NCBI GenBank assembly: GCA_020060465.1
Contig: JAGVAD010000001.1
Coordinates: 19,871-83,870 of the forward strand
Origin: Anaerolineales bacterium
Lineage (GTDB): Bacteria > Chloroflexota > Anaerolineae > Anaerolineales > UBA4823
Direction: 5' to 3'
DNA: 64,000 nucleotides
In this document: piece by piece, positions 19,419-28,037 of the stretch
How positions within the stretch are numbered: the stretch's first letter is position 1
Layout: each line of letters begins with the position of its first letter
The notes under the pieces: model-generated
What the model saw: the letters and a program-made list of their open reading frames with translations, nothing else
Databases searched by the model: none
What the model was told of the DNA's origin: nothing
Position numbers and translations under genes: made by a program

Positions 19419-20435
19419 ATGCCGGTTGTATCTGTGTTGATGCCCTGTTACAACGCCGCGGCGACGTTGCCCGATGCTTTGAGAAGTCTCAAGCAGCAGA
19501 CATTGACCGATTTTGAGATCATCGCAGTGGATGATGGCTCCAGCGACGACACTTTGGAGATCTTAGGATCGTGGGCTGCTGCTGATTCGCGCCTGCGCGT
19601 CCTGGCTTGTAGGCATGGCGGCATCATCGCTGCTCTAAATGAGGGTTTGGCAGCGTGTTCCGCGCCCTATATCGCTCGCATGGACGCAGATGACTGCTCC
19701 CATGCGCAGCGTCTGGAATATCAGGTGGCTTTTCTGAACGATCACCCTGAGATAGACGTGGTCAGTTGTCGCGTGACGGGTTTCCCAGCGGGTCAGGTGC
19801 GCCAGGGTTTTGCAATTTATTTGGATTGGCTCAACGCCTTGTTGACGGATGAGGATATCCGCCGCGAAATTTTTGTCGAGAGCCCTCTCCCACATCCCAG
19901 CCTGACTTTCCGCAGGGAAAGCCTGTTGCGCGTGGGCGGGTATCAGGATCGGGGTTGGGCGGAGGATTATGATCTGCTGCTGCGTCTGTATCTGGCTGGG
20001 GCGCGCTTTGCTAAATTGGAGGGGTATTTGCTCGAGTGGCGCGAGCATCCTCAGCGTCTGACGCGGGTGGATAGCCGCTATTCCTTGGAGAATTTCCTGC
20101 GCGCCAAGGCTTATTACCTGACCCGCGGCCCTTTGGCGGGCCGCGATTCAGTGATTGTGTGGGGGGCGGGCATGGTTGGACGACGATTGGGGAAACATCT
20201 GCTTCGCCAGGGCGCGCCGCTAACGGCTTATATTGATATTGATCCGCGCAAGATCGGACGAACGCGCCGCGGTTTGCCCATCCTGTCGCCGGAAGCGCTG
20301 CCTGAGCTGTGGCGGCGTTCTTCGTCTCCGGTTGTATTGGCCGCGGTGGGGGCGCGAGGGGCGCGTCAACTCATCCGTCAGCGTCTGACGGTCATAGGAT
20401 TGCGCGAGGGGCAGGATTGGTGGGGTGTGGCTTGA
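19419..20435 (+). CDS. Family 2 glycosyltransferase with C-terminal nucleotide-binding-like domain
   Basis: A 338-residue protein. Residues 1-220 form a GT-A glycosyltransferase: VSVLMPCYNAAATLPDALRS, VDDGSSDDT, the metal-binding ARMDADD, and ESPLPHPSLTFRR with GWAEDYDLLLR. After about residue 245 there is a second domain starting VIVWGAGMVGRRLGKHLL, a glycine-rich Rossmann-like segment, with YIDIDPRKIG. Such tails occur in some sugar-modifying proteins. The donor and acceptor sugars are unknown. It is the first gene of a three-gene operon with a thioesterase and a second glycosyltransferase. No membrane segment is present. Confidence 0.85.
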   Translation: MPVVSVLMPCYNAAATLPDALRSLKQQTLTDFEIIAVDDGSSDDTLEILGSWAAADSRLRVLACRHGGIIAALNEGLAACSAPYIARMDADDCSHAQRLEYQVAFLNDHPEIDVVSCRVTGFPAGQVRQGFAIYLDWLNALLTDEDIRREIFVESPLPHPSLTFRRESLLRVGGYQDRGWAEDYDLLLRLYLAGARFAKLEGYLLEWREHPQRLTRVDSRYSLENFLRAKAYYLTRGPLAGRDSVIVWGAGMVGRRLGKHLLRQGAPLTAYIDIDPRKIGRTRRGLPILSPEALPELWRRSSSPVVLAAVGARGARQLIRQRLTVIGLREGQDWWGVA

Positions 20436-20469
20436 ATAAGAGACAAAGCTCATTTCATTGGAGGAGTGT

Positions 20470-20883
20470 ATGGATTATTCTGCAATGATTCCGGTCGGTT
20501 TGCGCAATGAAGCCATATTCGTCGTCGAAGAGCAGTACACGGCGGCGCACATTGGCAGCGGATCGCTGCGGGTTTTGGCAACCCCTAGCATGATCGGCAT
20601 GATGGAACGCGTCTCACATGCGCTCATCGCACAGCAATTGCCAGAGGGATATTCCAGCGTAGGGACGCTGGTTAACGTCCAGCATCTTGCGCCCACGCCC
20701 ATGAACGCCAGAGTGCGCATTCTCAGTCAGGTGATGGAAGTGGATGGGCGGAAAGTGACGCTGCATGTAGAAGCCTGGGATGATCAGGAAAAGGTAGGCG
20801 AAGGGCAGCATCAACGTGTAATTATTGAAGTCCAACGTTTCCTGCAACGGGTCACCGAGAAGCAACGCCAGATCGAATCTTGA
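20470..20883 (+). CDS. Hotdog thioesterase, FlK-like
   Basis: A 137-residue hotdog-fold protein similar to fluoroacetyl-CoA thioesterase-like enzymes. The ATG at 20470 follows a GGAGG site; the frame also offers a TTG at 20458 on that site, which is rejected. Family features are the VLATPSMIGMMERVSH helix, GYSSVGTLVNVQHLAPTP and EGQHQRVII near the C-terminus. The fold usually hydrolyses small acyl-CoA esters. It starts 34 bases after the glycosyltransferase and ends three bases before the next gene, so all three are co-transcribed. Its link with glycosyl transfer is not obvious. Confidence 0.85.
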   Translation: MDYSAMIPVGLRNEAIFVVEEQYTAAHIGSGSLRVLATPSMIGMMERVSHALIAQQLPEGYSSVGTLVNVQHLAPTPMNARVRILSQVMEVDGRKVTLHVEAWDDQEKVGEGQHQRVIIEVQRFLQRVTEKQRQIES

Positions 20884-20886
20884 ACC

Positions 20887-22008
20887 ATGAAGGTCTTTTA
20901 CGATGGCTGGTCATTAACCTATCAGCCGAACAGTCCAGAGGCGATCCATTTGATGACCCTGCTGGCGGCTCATCCGTTGGAGCATTCAGCGGTGATTGCC
21001 CTGCCGGGGGAATCATTCCATCGCCTGCCTGAATGGGTGGAGGCGCGGTTCGTTCCAACGCCGGATTCAGAGCGATCCAGGTTGCGTTGGGAACAACAGA
21101 CGCTTCCGGCGCTGGCAGCTCAATCCGAGGTGGGTTGGATGCACGCGGTGGGCAGCGGTTTACCACTTTTTGGGCGTTTGCCGCGCATGGTCAGCCCTGC
21201 TGGCTTCTCCGCTGATTTGGGGAGAGGACCGGGTCTGGGCGGTCGGCGGGGGTTCATCGCTCGCCTTCGGGATGCACTGTCGCAGGGCGGATTGTCTCGC
21301 GCCCGGTTATGGCTATGGCCGCAAGACCTCCCTGCGGAACAGGTGGGCGGCGCGGTGCATTATCTGCCGCCAGCAGTGCATCCATTGTTTGTTCAGAGTG
21401 ATTCAAGCGAAGACGATTTCCTGCAAGACTGCCTGGAACTGACGGCTTTGGATTTGCCCGAAGCCTATATTCTGTATCATGGTCCAGCTTCAGAACCGGC
21501 GCTGCGGCAAGTGTTAGATGCCTGGAGCTGGGCGGCGGGTTCAATAGGAGAAAATTATCCACTCTTGCTGGTAGGTCTGAACATCTCAGCTCAGGAGCGA
21601 CTGGCGGCTTTACTGGCGGAATATCAGTTGACCGGTTCGGCGCGCCCATTACCGCCGCTTTCATTGCCTTGTTTGGCGCTGCTCTATCGGCGTTGCAGCG
21701 CGTTGTTTCATCCGGTAGCCGCCTTGCCCTGGGGCGACCCAATGCGCATAGCGTTGGCTTGCGCCCGACCAATCGTCGGTCTGGAAGATGAACGTTCCTC
21801 GGCGTTGGTTGGTCCGGCGGCGTACCTGTCATCCAGTCAGCTACCCTATACAGCCAGCCGTCGGGCGTTAGGAGCGGCGTTGATCACTGTTATCGTTGAG
21901 GAAAGCGTCGCCGCTTCACTGTCTCAAGCAGCGCGCCAGCGTTCGGCGGAATGGGATGTAGAAAAATTGAGAGCAGGGTTGCGGATTTTGTATGCCGCAC
22001 CGCGTTAA
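20887..22008 (+). CDS. GT-B-like glycosyltransferase, probable
   Basis: A 373-residue protein beginning MKVFYDGWSLTYQPNSPEA, a start seen in family 4-type glycosyltransferases. The C-terminal half has the GT-B pattern: YILYHGPASEPALRQVLDAW, LLLVGLN, LALLYRRCSALFHPV and ALACARPIVGLED. The classic acidic pair of the donor site (E-x7-E) is not clean; FHPVAALPWGDPMRIALA is at that position with Asp in place of the first Glu. The ATG is three bases after the thioesterase stop. No N-terminal signal or membrane segment is seen. Function within an extracellular polysaccharide pathway is inferred. Confidence 0.7.
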   Translation: MKVFYDGWSLTYQPNSPEAIHLMTLLAAHPLEHSAVIALPGESFHRLPEWVEARFVPTPDSERSRLRWEQQTLPALAAQSEVGWMHAVGSGLPLFGRLPRMVSPAGFSADLGRGPGLGGRRGFIARLRDALSQGGLSRARLWLWPQDLPAEQVGGAVHYLPPAVHPLFVQSDSSEDDFLQDCLELTALDLPEAYILYHGPASEPALRQVLDAWSWAAGSIGENYPLLLVGLNISAQERLAALLAEYQLTGSARPLPPLSLPCLALLYRRCSALFHPVAALPWGDPMRIALACARPIVGLEDERSSALVGPAAYLSSSQLPYTASRRALGAALITVIVEESVAASLSQAARQRSAEWDVEKLRAGLRILYAAPR

Positions 22009-22028
22009 AGGTCAGCGGCCAGGGTTTC

Positions 22029-22865
22029 TTAACGCCCGCGCAGCATACGCCCGGCGAAGATGGCCACCCCCACGCCAGCCAGTAGAAACAATCCCCCAAT
22101 AATGCCTAACAGCGGCGATCTGCTTCCCTCTGTAGCCGGGATGGTCGGCGCCTCGGCCAGGGCCTGCGAGTTTGCTTGAGCGCCAAAGTTAATATAAAAT
22201 TGCTCGCCCGCCGACAGTTTGGTTTCAACGTCGGTTGCAGTGGTGGGGTTATAGCCTTCGGGCAGCGCCACACTGATGGTGTAGTTTCCTTCGGGTAGGT
22301 TCTCAAAACATTGGTGTTCCTCGCCTGCGCCGGTGGTTGTTGTTTGAGAGACGGTGCCGACGCGGTTGCCAAAGCTGATGGCGCCGTTGGGTATGGAAGG
22401 TTCATTATCCTGACGGATTGAATCTCCGTTCAAGTCGTTAAACAATAACACGCACAAGGTGCCTAAACCAGGCTTTGGCGAGGGGGTAGGTAAAACCGGC
22501 GTTGGCGTGGGAGTTGGCCCGCTGGTCGGCGTCACCTCCGGCGGTCCTGCCAATCCCAAGAGCAACTGCTGACCTTCAAAGATGGTGTCGCTGGTCAGAT
22601 TGTTCAGGGCGCGCAGTTGATCTACCGATACACCGGTGATTAATGAGATGCCCAGCAATGTATCGTTGGCTTTGACGATATATATGATGCGACCATCTGG
22701 GCCAGGCGTGGGGGTATAAATGGGGATCTGGCGAGCCGGAGCAGCATAAACGGCAGTTGCGCCGTCCTCACCCGTCAACAGGCTGACCAGGCGGGGGAAA
22801 GTCAGCGCGCAAACCGCCGCCAGGCAAACCTGAACGAACGTTCGCAGTTTCATCGAGGGTCTCAT
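22029..22865 (-). CDS. Exported LysM protein with SdrD-B-like domain and C-terminal anchor
   Basis: A 278-residue envelope protein. The ATG at 22865 is chosen because a TATAAT lies just upstream; the frame extends into the MFS gene without a site. It has a signal or anchor helix (about 10-30), a LysM domain around 58-105 (YIVKANDTLLGISLITGVSV), a Pro/Thr linker, then a Cna-B/SdrD-like beta domain (LFNDLNGDSIRQDNEPSIPN) and a C-terminal membrane helix (LLGIIGGLFLLAGVGVAIF) followed by RMLRGR. LysM suggests peptidoglycan binding. It is convergent with the glycosyltransferase operon. Confidence 0.82.
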   Translation of the reverse strand: MRPSMKLRTFVQVCLAAVCALTFPRLVSLLTGEDGATAVYAAPARQIPIYTPTPGPDGRIIYIVKANDTLLGISLITGVSVDQLRALNNLTSDTIFEGQQLLLGLAGPPEVTPTSGPTPTPTPVLPTPSPKPGLGTLCVLLFNDLNGDSIRQDNEPSIPNGAISFGNRVGTVSQTTTTGAGEEHQCFENLPEGNYTISVALPEGYNPTTATDVETKLSAGEQFYINFGAQANSQALAEAPTIPATEGSRSPLLGIIGGLFLLAGVGVAIFAGRMLRGR

Positions 22866-22875
22866 TACAGCATAG

Positions 22876-22881
22876 ATTATA
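22876..22881 (-). promoter_or_regulatory. -10 box of the LysM gene
   Basis: TATAAT lies 10 bases before the ATG at 22865, so the leader would be only about three bases. Confidence 0.5.
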
Positions 22882-22944
22882 CCGAAGAAGAAGCGCTTGC
22901 AGAAGCCTGAAGTTCGCTTGAGCCCTTTGCGTGGTTGACTGCGC

Positions 22945-24126
22945 TCAAGTTTGACGCTCCTCATGGATGCTTCGTAGAGCCAGGATCGCAATCAGGTTCA
23001 GCGCTGTTACAGCCAGAGCGATGATGAATAAAGGCGACCCGCTGAGTAGTAAACGCCCAAGATTATACAGCGCTGGCGCGACCAGCGACCCCAGCGAGCG
23101 GCCTAATGCCGTGCTGGCGATAAACGTTGCCATGAAAGTTGCGCGCGCCGCAGGCAACACTTCCGTCATCAAGGGCAAGCAACTGACGATAGTGAACTCA
23201 AAGGTGATATAGAAAAGGAACAATCCGATCAGCGCTCCGTTCAGGCTGCGCCCCAAAGCGAGCAGCGCCAGCGCAGCCAGGATGTTTGCAATCAGTCCGA
23301 AAGTCGCCGCACGGCGTTTCCCCAGGCGGTCGGCGAATAGGCTGACCAGGGATTCGCCGCCCAATTCTGAAAAGCCAATAATCATGGAAGCAATTGCCAG
23401 AGCGGCGATTTTCACCTGGAACGCGTCCTCCAGCCATACGCCAAAGATCAGGTTCACCAGCTCGTTGGAACCGCTTATCGAAGCGCCGATGAGAACGCCT
23501 GCTAACGTCGCGCCCGGGGCAAAAACCAGACGCAGGTTTTTCCACAGGCTGCTATTTTGGGTGGGAGAAGGATCATCCCTGGGTAACAGCCAGAATAATC
23601 CAATGAGGGTTAAAAATCCCAGCCCGGTCAGCCATAGGAAAGGCGCCTGCCAGCCCGATCGATCAATCACCAGCCCAATAGCTGGCATGCCCAGGATAAA
23701 GCTAAACGACCAGCCAAATTCGGTCAGCGCCATCACCAAACCACGCCGCCGGTAGGGCACCTGGTCGCCCAGGTAGGCTTGCATGGAGGGCAGGAAGACG
23801 AAGTTCGCCAGAATGCCCAGGATGAGCATGACGACAAAGGCCGGATAAGAGGGCCAGATTACCATCGCGCCGGCGCCGGCGGTGAACAATGTCGCCCCAA
23901 ACAACATACCCGTCTTGCGGCCGTGCCGGTCGCCCACCGAGGCCAGAAATGGGCCCAAAAGGCCTGTAGCTGAGCGCAGGGTGAGCGCCAGGGATAACCA
24001 GTATAAGTCTACGCCCAGGCCGCGGCCAAACACCGGTAAGAACGGATACGCCATGCGCACCAATGTATTCAACACCGTACGGATGGCGATAAAGACGGGT
24101 AATTGTATGTAAAGGGGCTTTTTCAA
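22945..24126 (-). CDS. MFS transporter
   Basis: A 393-residue major facilitator with about 12 hydrophobic segments. The loop between segments 2 and 3 reads GDRHGRKTGML, the MFS signature, and the repeat in the second half reads ADRLGKRRAA. It is full length for the family. The substrate cannot be told; drug efflux-type members look alike. Its start overlaps the stop of the upstream CcmC-like gene by four bases (ATGA), so the pair is translationally coupled. The LysM gene downstream has its own promoter. Confidence 0.9.
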   Translation of the reverse strand: MKKPLYIQLPVFIAIRTVLNTLVRMAYPFLPVFGRGLGVDLYWLSLALTLRSATGLLGPFLASVGDRHGRKTGMLFGATLFTAGAGAMVIWPSYPAFVVMLILGILANFVFLPSMQAYLGDQVPYRRRGLVMALTEFGWSFSFILGMPAIGLVIDRSGWQAPFLWLTGLGFLTLIGLFWLLPRDDPSPTQNSSLWKNLRLVFAPGATLAGVLIGASISGSNELVNLIFGVWLEDAFQVKIAALAIASMIIGFSELGGESLVSLFADRLGKRRAATFGLIANILAALALLALGRSLNGALIGLFLFYITFEFTIVSCLPLMTEVLPAARATFMATFIASTALGRSLGSLVAPALYNLGRLLLSGSPLFIIALAVTALNLIAILALRSIHEERQT

Positions 24127-24803
24127 TGCGCGCTTCTGTGTTTCGCCGTTGTTGCGTGTTCAGGGAGAGGTTCTTTCTCATGCCACCACCTGGCAACCTG
24201 CCAGGCGGCCAGTAAGGTGGTTGCAAACAGGATCATAAAATAAAGCTGGATGCGCGGCGCGTCCGAATTCAGGATGGGCGATGGAGGGTGCATCACATTT
24301 TGCGTGGAGCGCAAAGCGACGAATAGCACAATGACGTAGCCCAGATTGCCGGCTGAATTCCAGGCCAGGCGATTGATCAGAGCCAACCCAACTTGCAACA
24401 GCAAGCCGACGACGGAGAAAATCACCGCCAGGCGGAAGCGCGGTTCAGCCAGGTAAAGCCCATTCCAGCTCGTTTGCATCGCCCACATCGAGATAGGCAG
24501 GTAAGTGATCCAGAAGAATAGGCCCGTCCGGCCAAGCGCGCGTGACCAGGCGTGCAACGCATGGCGACGATAGACCAGGCCGATCAATCCGGTTGCTGCC
24601 GCCGCGGTAAAAGCTGCCAGCGCAGCCCAAACCCAAACGCCTTGTAAATATACGATGCGGGCGTTAGCCCCTAACACTTTCTCTTCCGGGCTGATCAAAG
24701 TGATTATGAAGATTGCGAATAACGAGGCCGCAAACCAGAGCGCCGGGCGAGTCGCCCAGGGGCGTAGTGGTCGAATGGAGATGCCTGTTGAGTTTCGTTG
24801 CAA
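24123..24803 (-). CDS. Integral membrane protein resembling a degenerate CcmC
   Basis: A 226-residue protein with about six membrane segments. By eye it follows the CcmC (heme handling) layout: ARIVYLQGVWVW at the place of RIIYLHVP, MWAMQTSWNGLYLAEPRFR at the tryptophan-rich loop, and QNVMHPPSPI at the place of WWNTLHQ. The first heme-ligand His is Gln and the WxWD core is lost, while the second His is kept. If the homology is right it no longer handles heme in the usual way. No other cytochrome c maturation gene is near. The frame opens at a TTG (24803); no ATG occurs before the first helix. It is coupled to the MFS gene. Confidence 0.5.
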   Translation of the reverse strand: MQRNSTGISIRPLRPWATRPALWFAASLFAIFIITLISPEEKVLGANARIVYLQGVWVWAALAAFTAAAATGLIGLVYRRHALHAWSRALGRTGLFFWITYLPISMWAMQTSWNGLYLAEPRFRLAVIFSVVGLLLQVGLALINRLAWNSAGNLGYVIVLFVALRSTQNVMHPPSPILNSDAPRIQLYFMILFATTLLAAWQVARWWHEKEPLPEHATTAKHRSAH

Positions 24804-24887
24804 CGTTTTCGCCGATTCCTGTTTCCTTCTCGTCAGATTCCATTAAAAAATAAGTGGGTTGACTTCACCGCCGCTGCCTGACGGCGT

Positions 24888-26327
24888 TCAGTCATCTGTA
24901 TCCTCGCGTGGTGGGCGAGAGGTGGGGGTGGGCGTCGCCGGTTTGAGGGTAACTGTAGGGCTTGGGCTGGGTGATGGCGTAAGCGTTGACGTACGGCTGG
25001 GGCTGGCTGTTGGCGTGCTGGAAAGCGTTGGGCTAACGGTTGGGGTGTGTGTTGGTGAACGGGTGGGGCTGGCGGTGAACGAGGCAAAAACCGACGTGAC
25101 AGCGACGCTTGCCTGGGTGAATGTGGGGGTGGGAGTTTTTGCGATCAGTCCAGTGATGGGGATAAGTCCATTAAACATTGCCCAGGCGAGGGCTGTAAAA
25201 AACAGCGCGGCGAACAACCAGAACATCCCTCTCGTTGCCCTTTTTGCGCGCCGTTCCGTTTCGGCGGATTTGGTCGCCCGCCGCGTGGCTGACGGCGCCT
25301 CTGTTAGGGTCTCTGCTGTCAGCGTCGCCTGCGAAGCCTGAGTGAGCGTTTCAACCTGCTGGCGCACCTGTTCTTCCAGTTCGCGTTTCGCCTGTTCCAG
25401 GGCAGCCAAACGGGCGGCCTCCTCGGCAGCGCGTCGCGCCTCTTCTTCGGCAGCGCGTCTCTGAAGAGCCATTTCTGCGCGCCGTCGGCGCTCCTGTTCA
25501 TCCCCGCCGGTCAGAGCAGCGAGCTGCTGCGGCGCGGCGGCGAAGTCGGAGACGCTTGCGTAGCGAAGCGCCGGCTGTTGCGCCAGGGCGCGTTCCAGAG
25601 CCAGTTCGATTTGCCAGGGGGTTCCCGACGGCCAGGTGTGTGGCAGTTTTAATGCGGATAGATGTCGCGTTCGAATCTCCTCTACCGAGGCGCCATCGAA
25701 GAGCGGTTTGTCGGTCAACATTTCGACCAGGATACAAGCCAGCGCATATTGATCGGAAGCCGGCGAAGAGGGCTGACCCTGCCAGATCTCTGGCGCAAGG
25801 TATTTCGCCCGCTGCAGGCGTTCACTTTCCGATCCTTGCTCCGCCAGGCTTTGTTCGGTTAGCCCGGAAAGCGCCAGACCAGACAGAACCGCGCCCAGTT
25901 CCGAACTGAGGAAAATGCTCTCTGGCGTCACCGCGCGATGCACCCAGCCGCGGGAATGGGCAAAATCCAGGCCCTGCGCCAGTTGCGTGGTCGCCTCAAT
26001 TGCTTCTTCCCAACTCAAAGGCCCAGACTCGGCTAACCGTTGCGCCAGGGTGGGGCCGCTCACATATCGTTCAACGACGTAGTACTGTCCTCTATCTTCG
26101 CCAATTTCCCATACCCACGCCAGGCGAGGATGCACCAGCTCCGCAGCCGTTTGCGCCTGCTGACGGAGACGGCGCATCCCTGTTTCATCGCTCAGCGCGC
26201 TGGCTTTGATGGTATGTAAAAACACGACGCGCTTGCGCACCACGTCGTAGGCGCGATACGTCTCTGCCACGCGGCTGCTGCTCAGATGTTCTTCCAGGCG
26301 ATATTGCCCCAATGGCTGCAGGCTCAT
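24888..26327 (-). CDS. Membrane-anchored Ser/Thr pseudokinase
   Basis: A 479-residue protein. The ATG at 26327 lies seven bases after a TATAAT; the frame opens further upstream to 26489, but that stretch is the four-hairpin repeat. Residues 8-265 have the Hanks kinase fold, yet the catalytic residues are gone: the ATP-binding Lys is His38 (VVFLHTI), HRD is His-Arg-Ala122 (HRAVTPESI), DFG is Ser139-Gly-Leu, and the Gly-rich loop is SSSRVA. A charged coiled coil follows (about 275-335), then a membrane helix near 375-400 and a Ser/Thr/Pro tail. It is probably a regulatory or scaffold protein. An apparently active kinase lies at 63234. Confidence 0.85.
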   Translation of the reverse strand: MSLQPLGQYRLEEHLSSSRVAETYRAYDVVRKRVVFLHTIKASALSDETGMRRLRQQAQTAAELVHPRLAWVWEIGEDRGQYYVVERYVSGPTLAQRLAESGPLSWEEAIEATTQLAQGLDFAHSRGWVHRAVTPESIFLSSELGAVLSGLALSGLTEQSLAEQGSESERLQRAKYLAPEIWQGQPSSPASDQYALACILVEMLTDKPLFDGASVEEIRTRHLSALKLPHTWPSGTPWQIELALERALAQQPALRYASVSDFAAAPQQLAALTGGDEQERRRRAEMALQRRAAEEEARRAAEEAARLAALEQAKRELEEQVRQQVETLTQASQATLTAETLTEAPSATRRATKSAETERRAKRATRGMFWLFAALFFTALAWAMFNGLIPITGLIAKTPTPTFTQASVAVTSVFASFTASPTRSPTHTPTVSPTLSSTPTASPSRTSTLTPSPSPSPTVTLKPATPTPTSRPPREDTDD

Positions 26328-26334
26328 GGCGTTG

Positions 26335-26340
26335 ATTATA
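26335..26340 (-). promoter_or_regulatory. -10 box of the pseudokinase gene, leaderless
   Basis: TATAAT ends seven bases before the ATG at 26327, which places the expected transcript start on the start codon. Confidence 0.55.
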
Positions 26341-26387
26341 CTCTGAGATGACGAGCGCCGAGTGCGCGTAGATTGCCCGAGTGCACG

Positions 26388-26533
26388 CAAAGGTTGTTGC
26401 CCGCTGCGATGGCAGCGACTGGAAGTCGCCGTCTGGAGGCTTACAAAGTCGGCTGCGCCGACTCTCAGCCCGCCCCAAGCGGGCTTCATAACCTGAGGCG
26501 TCGGTTTCCAACCGATGCCGAGCGAACTTTTGA
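26388..26533 (+). repeat. Four-hairpin interspersed repeat, copy A
   Basis: The core 26388-26520 aligns without gaps to 39048-39180 with 22 differences in 133 bases by my count, nearly all transitions. Hairpins: GCGACT/AGTCGC (26415-26429), AGTCGGC/GCCGACT (26447-26463), AGCCCGC/GCGGGCT (26467-26485) and a 10-bp stem with one G-T pair (26497-26519). The ends CAAAGGTT and AACTTTTGA form imperfect inverted repeats. It fills most of the gap between the divergent pseudokinase and purB genes. Confidence 0.85.
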
Positions 26534-26575
26534 CCGTACCCGATTGCCTGAGTAGATGGACCGGCTACGAATGGA

Positions 26576-26604
26576 TTGACACAATCCGGCGAATGTGTCA
26601 AGAT
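26576..26604 (+). promoter_or_regulatory. Possible purB promoter
   Basis: A perfect TTGACA (26576-26581) is followed at 17 bases by CAAGAT, a weak -10, about 40 bases before the purB start. Confidence 0.3.
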
Positions 26605-26645
26605 AGAGGGGCGAATCAGACCCCTCGTTCATCCTTTATCATCTC

Positions 26646-28037
26646 ATGAACCTGGATTTTGAGACCTACCTTTCCCCTTACACCTGGCGGTACGGCAGTC
26701 AGGAGATGCGCCGCATCTGGAGCGAGGCGTACAAACGTCGGCTTTGGCGGCGCATTTGGCTTGCCCTGGCCGAAACTCAGGCGGAGTTTGGATTAATCAC
26801 CCCCGAACACGTTGCGGATCTGCGCGCCCACGTGGAAGAGGTTAACGTCCCCCGCGCCCTGGAGATCGAGGCCGAACTGCGCCACGACCTGATGGCTGAA
26901 CTGAAAACCTATGCTGAACAGGCCGCATTGGGCGGCCGCATCCTGCATCTGGGCGCAACCTCGATGGATATCGAAGACAACGCCGATGTGCTGCGTATGC
27001 GCCAATCCCTCGACCTGCTTCTGGTTGAGCTGCGCAAGCTGTTGCTGGAGTTTGCTGACAAGATCGAAACCTGGGCGGACGCGCCTCTGATCGCCTTCAC
27101 TCACTTGCAACCCGCCGAACCCTCCACGCTGGGGTATCGGCTGGCGAGTTATGCCCAGGATTTACTCGAAGATTGGGGCGCTTTGAATGCGACCCGTCGT
27201 GGTCTGCGCGGCAAAGGTTTCAAAGGCGCAGTGGGCAGCGGGGCAGCCTACGCGGAGTTGATCGGAAGCGAGGCTTTGCCGCGCTTTGAACAACGCCTGT
27301 CTGAACGCCTGGAATTGCCATTTTATTTAATCGCCAGTCAGGTCTATCCACGCAAGCAGGATTATCAGGTGCTCAGCGCCCTGGCTGGGCTAGGAGCCAC
27401 GCTCTACCGCTTTGCTTTCGACCTGCGTTTCTTGCAGTCGCCGCCGATTGGCGAATGGCGCGAACCTTTTGGCGAGAAGCAGGTAGGCTCTTCTGCGATG
27501 CCGTTCAAACGCAACCCTATCAACGCCGAAAAGATCAATTCGCTGGGACGATTGCTGGCGCAGGCGCCGCGCCTGGCCTGGGATAACGCGGCTCATTCGT
27601 TGTTAGAGCGCACGCTGGACGACTCGGCCAATCGGCGCACTCTGCTGCCCGAATCGTTTTTGATTGCCGATGAATTGCTGCACGTCGCCGGGCGTATTTT
27701 GCACCATCTGCAAGTGGATCAGGCTGCCATGCAGCGTAATCTGGCAACGTATGGACCCTTTGCAGCCGTGGAACGCGTTTTGATGGCTCTGGTCAAAGCT
27801 GGCGCGGATCGCCAGGAGATGCATGAACATCTGCGGCGGCATGCTTTGACCGCCTGGGAGATGATCCAGAGCGGCGGCGCAAACCCTCTGGCTGCAAACC
27901 TTACTGCGGATGCTCACATTCTTCAGTATTTGGATGCCGGTCAAATCAGCGCGCTGATGGATTATAGCCAGTACCTGGGCAATGCTGCGCAACGGGCGCG
28001 CCAGTTGGCGGTGGAAATTCGAGAATTGGAAGCATAA
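26646..28037 (+). CDS. purB: Adenylosuccinate lyase
   Basis: A 463-residue enzyme of the fumarase/aspartase superfamily that splits fumarate from SAICAR and from adenylosuccinate in purine synthesis. The signature GSSAMPFKRNPINAE carries the catalytic serine loop. Other conserved parts are LGATSMDIEDNAD, THLQPAEPSTLGYR and GAVGSGAAY. The length fits. No strong ribosome site precedes the ATG. It converges on purA, and the two share a terminator, so the last two steps to AMP are encoded side by side on opposite strands. Confidence 0.95.
   Translation: MNLDFETYLSPYTWRYGSQEMRRIWSEAYKRRLWRRIWLALAETQAEFGLITPEHVADLRAHVEEVNVPRALEIEAELRHDLMAELKTYAEQAALGGRILHLGATSMDIEDNADVLRMRQSLDLLLVELRKLLLEFADKIETWADAPLIAFTHLQPAEPSTLGYRLASYAQDLLEDWGALNATRRGLRGKGFKGAVGSGAAYAELIGSEALPRFEQRLSERLELPFYLIASQVYPRKQDYQVLSALAGLGATLYRFAFDLRFLQSPPIGEWREPFGEKQVGSSAMPFKRNPINAEKINSLGRLLAQAPRLAWDNAAHSLLERTLDDSANRRTLLPESFLIADELLHVAGRILHHLQVDQAAMQRNLATYGPFAAVERVLMALVKAGADRQEMHEHLRRHALTAWEMIQSGGANPLAANLTADAHILQYLDAGQISALMDYSQYLGNAAQRARQLAVEIRELEA

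Noticed and set aside
26328-26489. N-terminal extension of the pseudokinase
   Set aside because: It lies in the four-hairpin repeat and upstream of the -10 box; kinase homology begins right after the ATG at 26327.
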